A stretch of DNA of 64,000 nt from Peptococcaceae bacterium UBA4068. Lineage in GTDB: Bacteria > Bacillota > Dehalobacteriia > UBA4068. Below the pieces are notes generated by a model. That model saw only the letters and a list, made by a program, of their open reading frames with translations, made no database searches and was not told the origin of the DNA. Shown here piece by piece: positions 61,212 through 64,000 of this stretch; position 1 is the stretch's first letter; every line of letters begins with the position of its first letter. The stretch covers positions 1 to 64,000 of the forward strand of contig DFZA01000009.1 of NCBI GenBank assembly GCA_002382665.1, in the 5' to 3' direction. Both the position numbers and the translations under genes were made by a program.

Positions 61212-61652
61212 TTATCCCTCGCCCCCTTCCGGCGCTTCCGGCAATGGCCGCCAATGCGATATACTAGCTTCAGTATAATCACAAAACGCACCTTCCCAAT
61301 CCAAGGTATCTGAGATATATGCCATGTCCACTTCCCCGATATGATTAAATACTAATACAATTTTATTAAGTTCCGGCAACTTCTTTTCCACTGGAATCCA
61401 GCGGTTAGCCTCCCGCAGCGCCGCCAATTCCTTTTGCAACTGCTCGTTTTCGACTAACAATTTCGCGCATTGCGATTCCGTAAAATTGTTTATTCGGTCA
61501 TAATCAGCAAGCAGCCGCTTCATATCAAGACGCATCCTTGCAATATCGGCTATCCTAAACTGCTTGTAATCGTCAGTTGTTAGTTCGCTGAAATATCTTT
61601 GCCGTATCTCAGATAAATATTTATCATCCATTGCTTTCTCAATCTCGCTCAT
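61212..61652 (-). CDS. DUF551-domain phage protein
   Basis: This 146-residue protein has a helical N-terminal half and a C-terminal DUF551-like domain (about 85-146): RWIPVEKKLPELNKIVLVFN with ISHWRPLPEAP. DUF551 proteins are frequent in phage early regions and have no proven function. It overlaps the upstream gene by four bases (ATGA). Confidence 0.75.
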   Translation of the reverse strand: MSEIEKAMDDKYLSEIRQRYFSELTTDDYKQFRIADIARMRLDMKRLLADYDRINNFTESQCAKLLVENEQLQKELAALREANRWIPVEKKLPELNKIVLVFNHIGEVDMAYISDTLDWEGAFCDYTEASISHWRPLPEAPEGGEG

Positions 61653-61936
61653 TTACCTTGCCCCTCCTCTACCTTAGTGCGGTATTGCTCGCGCTTTGTA
61701 TAATATTCACGCGGCATATTTCCACCAAACTCAGTATCAACATACTTGATAAATGCTTTTGCCTCTGCCAGCTTCGCGCTCAACTGCTCATTCTCGGCTA
61801 TAAGCGCCTCTATTGCAGTAAGAGCGGCAACCTCAAGCATACAAGTACATCCTACATCATTAGCAAAAGGACAACCCTTACAATTTCCCGTTATACCACA
61901 ACACCGCAACCCCTCGACAACATCTTGTAATTCCAT
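61649..61936 (-). CDS. Cys-rich small phage protein (95 aa)
   Basis: This protein has a cysteine cluster CCGITGNCKGCPFANDVGCT near residues 12-31, followed by a helical segment. It could bind a metal or Fe-S cluster. The gap at 61937-62056 after recU holds no gene. Confidence 0.55.
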   Translation of the reverse strand: MELQDVVEGLRCCGITGNCKGCPFANDVGCTCMLEVAALTAIEALIAENEQLSAKLAEAKAFIKYVDTEFGGNMPREYYTKREQYRTKVEEGQGK

Positions 61937-62056
61937 TTTATTCCATCTCCCTTATTCGCTAATTTTAGCCCTTCTGAGCTGTTCGATTTATCTTCCTGAT
62001 AATTTGTCCACTTGTGCCATTCTATCTAGCTGTAGTACCCTGAAATTATCGCTGTG

Positions 62057-62545
62057 CTATATGTTGTGGCTACAGCTCCCTAGCACTTTCTGTAAGTCCC
62101 ATCGAAAATGCACTTTTAACTTTTTGCCCGGTATTTCTATTCCGTTTTCTTCGCACCACATGAGAGGTATACTTTTGCGTTCTTCGTGAGCTATAAAATA
62201 TTCAATTTTGCCAATATGTACGAAGAATGTTCTTTCCGCGTCTCTAAAGTTGATTATCAATCCGGCAACAACACCGCCATACATGCTTGCTTTTGAGAGG
62301 TCCACTACTTGATTCTGCCTGATCGCTGAAAATGGGAGGCTTTTACCCTTATGGCTTTTGAGTTCCAGCAGAAACAATGTGCCGTTATATAACATACAAT
62401 CGCATATATTGCTTTGCTGAAATCTTACGTTTTCGTTTTGGCCTCCGGCAAAATTAGCTGTCCCGTCTCTAAAGCGGTAAAAGAAAACATCGTCCGGCAC
62501 GCTCTTTTTAATTTCATCCTCAAATTGCTTTCCGGCGTTACCCAT
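62057..62545 (-). CDS. RecU-like Holliday junction resolvase
   Basis: This 162-residue protein matches RecU-type resolvases: GKQFEDEIKKSVP, YRFRDGTANF, NICDCMLYNGTLFLLELKSH with the catalytic D/E/K, and the following SLPF..IRQNQ. It would resolve recombination intermediates before packaging. It lies 12 bp after the DNA methylase gene. Confidence 0.88.
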   Translation of the reverse strand: MGNAGKQFEDEIKKSVPDDVFFYRFRDGTANFAGGQNENVRFQQSNICDCMLYNGTLFLLELKSHKGKSLPFSAIRQNQVVDLSKASMYGGVVAGLIINFRDAERTFFVHIGKIEYFIAHEERKSIPLMWCEENGIEIPGKKLKVHFRWDLQKVLGSCSHNI

Positions 62546-62557
62546 TGTCAGCCCTCC

Positions 62558-63235
62558 CTATATTGTTTGCTCTACGCCTAAATCAAATATTGTTACCTGC
62601 GATTTTTCCAGTTCCAGCCGCTTTGTTGCAGCTTGCCAGTAATCCTTGTCAATCTCAAAGCCTATGTACTCAAAGCCCATCCGGTGACAAGCTATAAGGC
62701 TTGATGCGCTGCCTACGTGAGTATCAAGGATCTTATCTCCTTGCTTAGCGTAGTGCGTGAGTAGCCATTCATAGAGTGCAACAGGTTTTTGCGTGGGGTG
62801 AATGCGGATCTCTTTTTCTGACATATTTCCTTGGAGCATGCCATTCCAGAGATAGCGAAAAACTTGAACGCTTTTATGCATAGAGCAATATGCTATTTCA
62901 CATTTAGAAAAAGAGCTTGCATCGTTTTGTTTATCCCAAACAATGCGTCCGCTGCCCATATAAAGATAGTCGAAATAATTGCAACCCCAGATGATCTGAT
63001 TTTTTGATACTCTTATAAGCTCGTTAAAATATCGCTGATCTGGTATTTCCCAATATGTTGATTTAAAACGGTTTCTTTTTACTCCCGTTGTAGATATAGC
63101 TGCTCCGGGGAATATTTCACGTCCAACTTTCTCAAAATACGGCGGATCTACGATAGCCAACTCAAAATATTTATCAGGGAATTGCTTCATGCCCTCCATG
63201 CAATCCATGCAATATAGCTTGTTAAGCTCTAACAT
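62558..63235 (-). CDS. Phage DNA adenine/cytosine-N4 methyltransferase (beta class)
   Basis: This 225-residue protein shows DPPY (IVDPPYFEKVG, about 36-46) before the SAM-binding motif DTHVGSASSLIACH near residue 180, with HPTQKP between them. DPPY-first order indicates the beta class. It probably protects phage DNA. The ATG at 63235 has GGAGGG just upstream; the longer frame overlaps the radical SAM gene. No restriction partner is nearby. Confidence 0.9.
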   Translation of the reverse strand: MLELNKLYCMDCMEGMKQFPDKYFELAIVDPPYFEKVGREIFPGAAISTTGVKRNRFKSTYWEIPDQRYFNELIRVSKNQIIWGCNYFDYLYMGSGRIVWDKQNDASSFSKCEIAYCSMHKSVQVFRYLWNGMLQGNMSEKEIRIHPTQKPVALYEWLLTHYAKQGDKILDTHVGSASSLIACHRMGFEYIGFEIDKDYWQAATKRLELEKSQVTIFDLGVEQTI

Positions 63236-63243
63236 ATGCCCTC

Positions 63244-64000
63244 CTAAGTATTGAAATCGTGAAAATCTGTCCCTTGCTCCATGTGCGCCCTTGTCGCGGC
63301 AGGCCTTGACCACATTCGATGAAACTGCTGCCACTCTTTGGAATATTTCTTTTTTGTCGCTGCTCCGATCGGCTGATAGAGTTGAGCGAACGGCATAGCT
63401 CCGGCCTCATATACCTCGCGTAACCTTACCTCGTTTTTATCCATATCGTCGCCAATTAGAACATAGCATTTGATCTTTTCTCTTGTGAATCCAGCCTTAG
63501 TGAGCTTTCCGCAGGCTTCTTTAAATTTTGGCAATGTAGCATCGGTATCGCATGCCAGCCACAATTCATCAATTTTTAGGCTTGTAACAGCATTTACAAA
63601 ATGATCGTCCAGCAGTTCAGCTTCTAACCCGCCTTTAAATTGGATTTGTCGCTGACCATGTAGCATATCAAAGACCTTGTTTTTGTGCGCTCGGCTTGAT
63701 TGTAAAAAATTGTTATCCTGAATGATATTGCCCTGACATATTGGCAGTTCTTTTAAATTGCCTTCAAGCTTTGGTACACAGCACCATGGGCAATGATTAT
63801 TGCATCCTCGTGTTGTAAAAATGATATTTGGCTTTAAGTACATTCCCTGAATAAAGTCTGTTGCTTGTGATCCAAACGCAGGGCCGCCTATCTTTACCGG
63901 CTTATCTGTCGCAACCTCCCATTGATACTTTAGGTATTCAGCTTGCGATTTCTCCCAAGAAAACGAACAGGATATATGCACTTCATTATGTTCAGGAATA
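63244..64000 (-). CDS. Radical SAM protein, N-terminus outside window
   Basis: The reading frame stays open to the window edge (IPEHNEVHISCSFSW before the first in-frame Met-like codon), so the N-terminus is missing. The visible part has CNNHCPWC (CX3CX2C) for the radical SAM 4Fe-4S cluster, preceded by IIFTTRGCNN, then a barrel-like region with AGFTREKIKCYVLIGDDMD. Phage radical SAM proteins of this group have no proven substrate. Confidence 0.85.
   Translation of the reverse strand, partial: IPEHNEVHISCSFSWEKSQAEYLKYQWEVATDKPVKIGGPAFGSQATDFIQGMYLKPNIIFTTRGCNNHCPWCCVPKLEGNLKELPICQGNIIQDNNFLQSSRAHKNKVFDMLHGQRQIQFKGGLEAELLDDHFVNAVTSLKIDELWLACDTDATLPKFKEACGKLTKAGFTREKIKCYVLIGDDMDKNEVRLREVYEAGAMPFAQLYQPIGAATKKKYSKEWQQFHRMWSRPAATRAHMEQGTDFHDFNT

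Larger units (their letters stand above)
37861..64000. mobile_element. Siphovirus-like prophage (late half, right end outside window)
   Basis: The left boundary is a truncated tRNA-Gly. The content is a complete HK97-type packaging, head, tail and lysis module plus early genes, nearly all on the minus strand. No integrase or CI-type repressor is present, so the lysogeny end must lie beyond 64000. No frameshift, premature stop or insertion disrupts the structural genes that I could follow, so the late module looks intact. Confidence 0.93.

Overview
The window is a Gram-positive-type (Bacillota) chromosome segment of moderate-to-low GC. A host region (1 to about 37.86 kb) is followed by the late half of an integrated siphovirus-like prophage (about 37.86 kb to the right edge). 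The Bacillota assignment rests on the yycJ-htrA-rlmH gene order, SLH-domain surface protein, KtrAB, WYL and TraX-type proteins, strong AGGAGG ribosome sites and T-rich intrinsic terminators. A Negativicutes or Clostridia-like host is plausible, but genus and family cannot be read from the sequence.

Host region. At the left edge a small XRE repressor and a divergent small gene are flanked by two copies of a ~70 bp repeat. An ABC-2-type ATPase/permease pair follows, then a 1357-residue secreted subtilase anchored by three SLH modules. From 7.8 to 15.9 kb lies the most distinctive host block: an AsnB-type amidotransferase, a SAM methyltransferase, two very similar FAD oxidases each with an N-terminal Cys-rich/4Fe-4S module, and between them a thioester-reductase-like SDR. 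I do not recognise this combination as a known pathway. The rest is mostly housekeeping: CCA-adding enzyme, deoxyinosine glycosylase, WYL and TetR regulators, lysA, two HtrA-like proteases, two EamA transporters, TraX, yfbR, serA, an HD-GYP-like protein, rlmH, yycJ, KtrAB, a G5/LysM-like/M23 cell-wall hydrolase and a GGDEF-EAL protein. An 88-bp hairpin-rich repeat occurs as three tandem units near 18.9 kb and once near 25.4 kb.

Prophage. The 3' half of a tRNA-Gly(CCC) gene with its terminator marks one attachment end at 37.86 kb. Almost everything beyond it is on the minus strand, so gene order runs from high to low coordinates. First come a radical SAM protein (cut by the window edge), a DNA methylase, RecU and a string of short overlapping early genes, then a RinA/ArpU-type late regulator. 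A consensus-like late promoter and a leader with two tRNA-like folds follow. Next are a metallophosphoesterase, HNH, terminase, portal, protease, HK97 capsid, connectors, tail tube, a frameshifted tail chaperone, tape measure, distal tail and fibre proteins, holin and endolysin. Several virion proteins carry Ig-like domains. The integrase/repressor module and the intact tRNA-Gly should lie to the right of the window.

Within the lysis region a plus-strand cassette (near-perfect sigma-A promoter, two single-helix micropeptides, one ribbon-helix-helix protein) opposes the late operon. It looks like a lysogenically expressed accessory unit. Overall the best candidates for undescribed biology are the 7.8-15.9 kb FAD/Fe-S cluster, the tRNA-like late leader and the antisense micro-ORF cassette.
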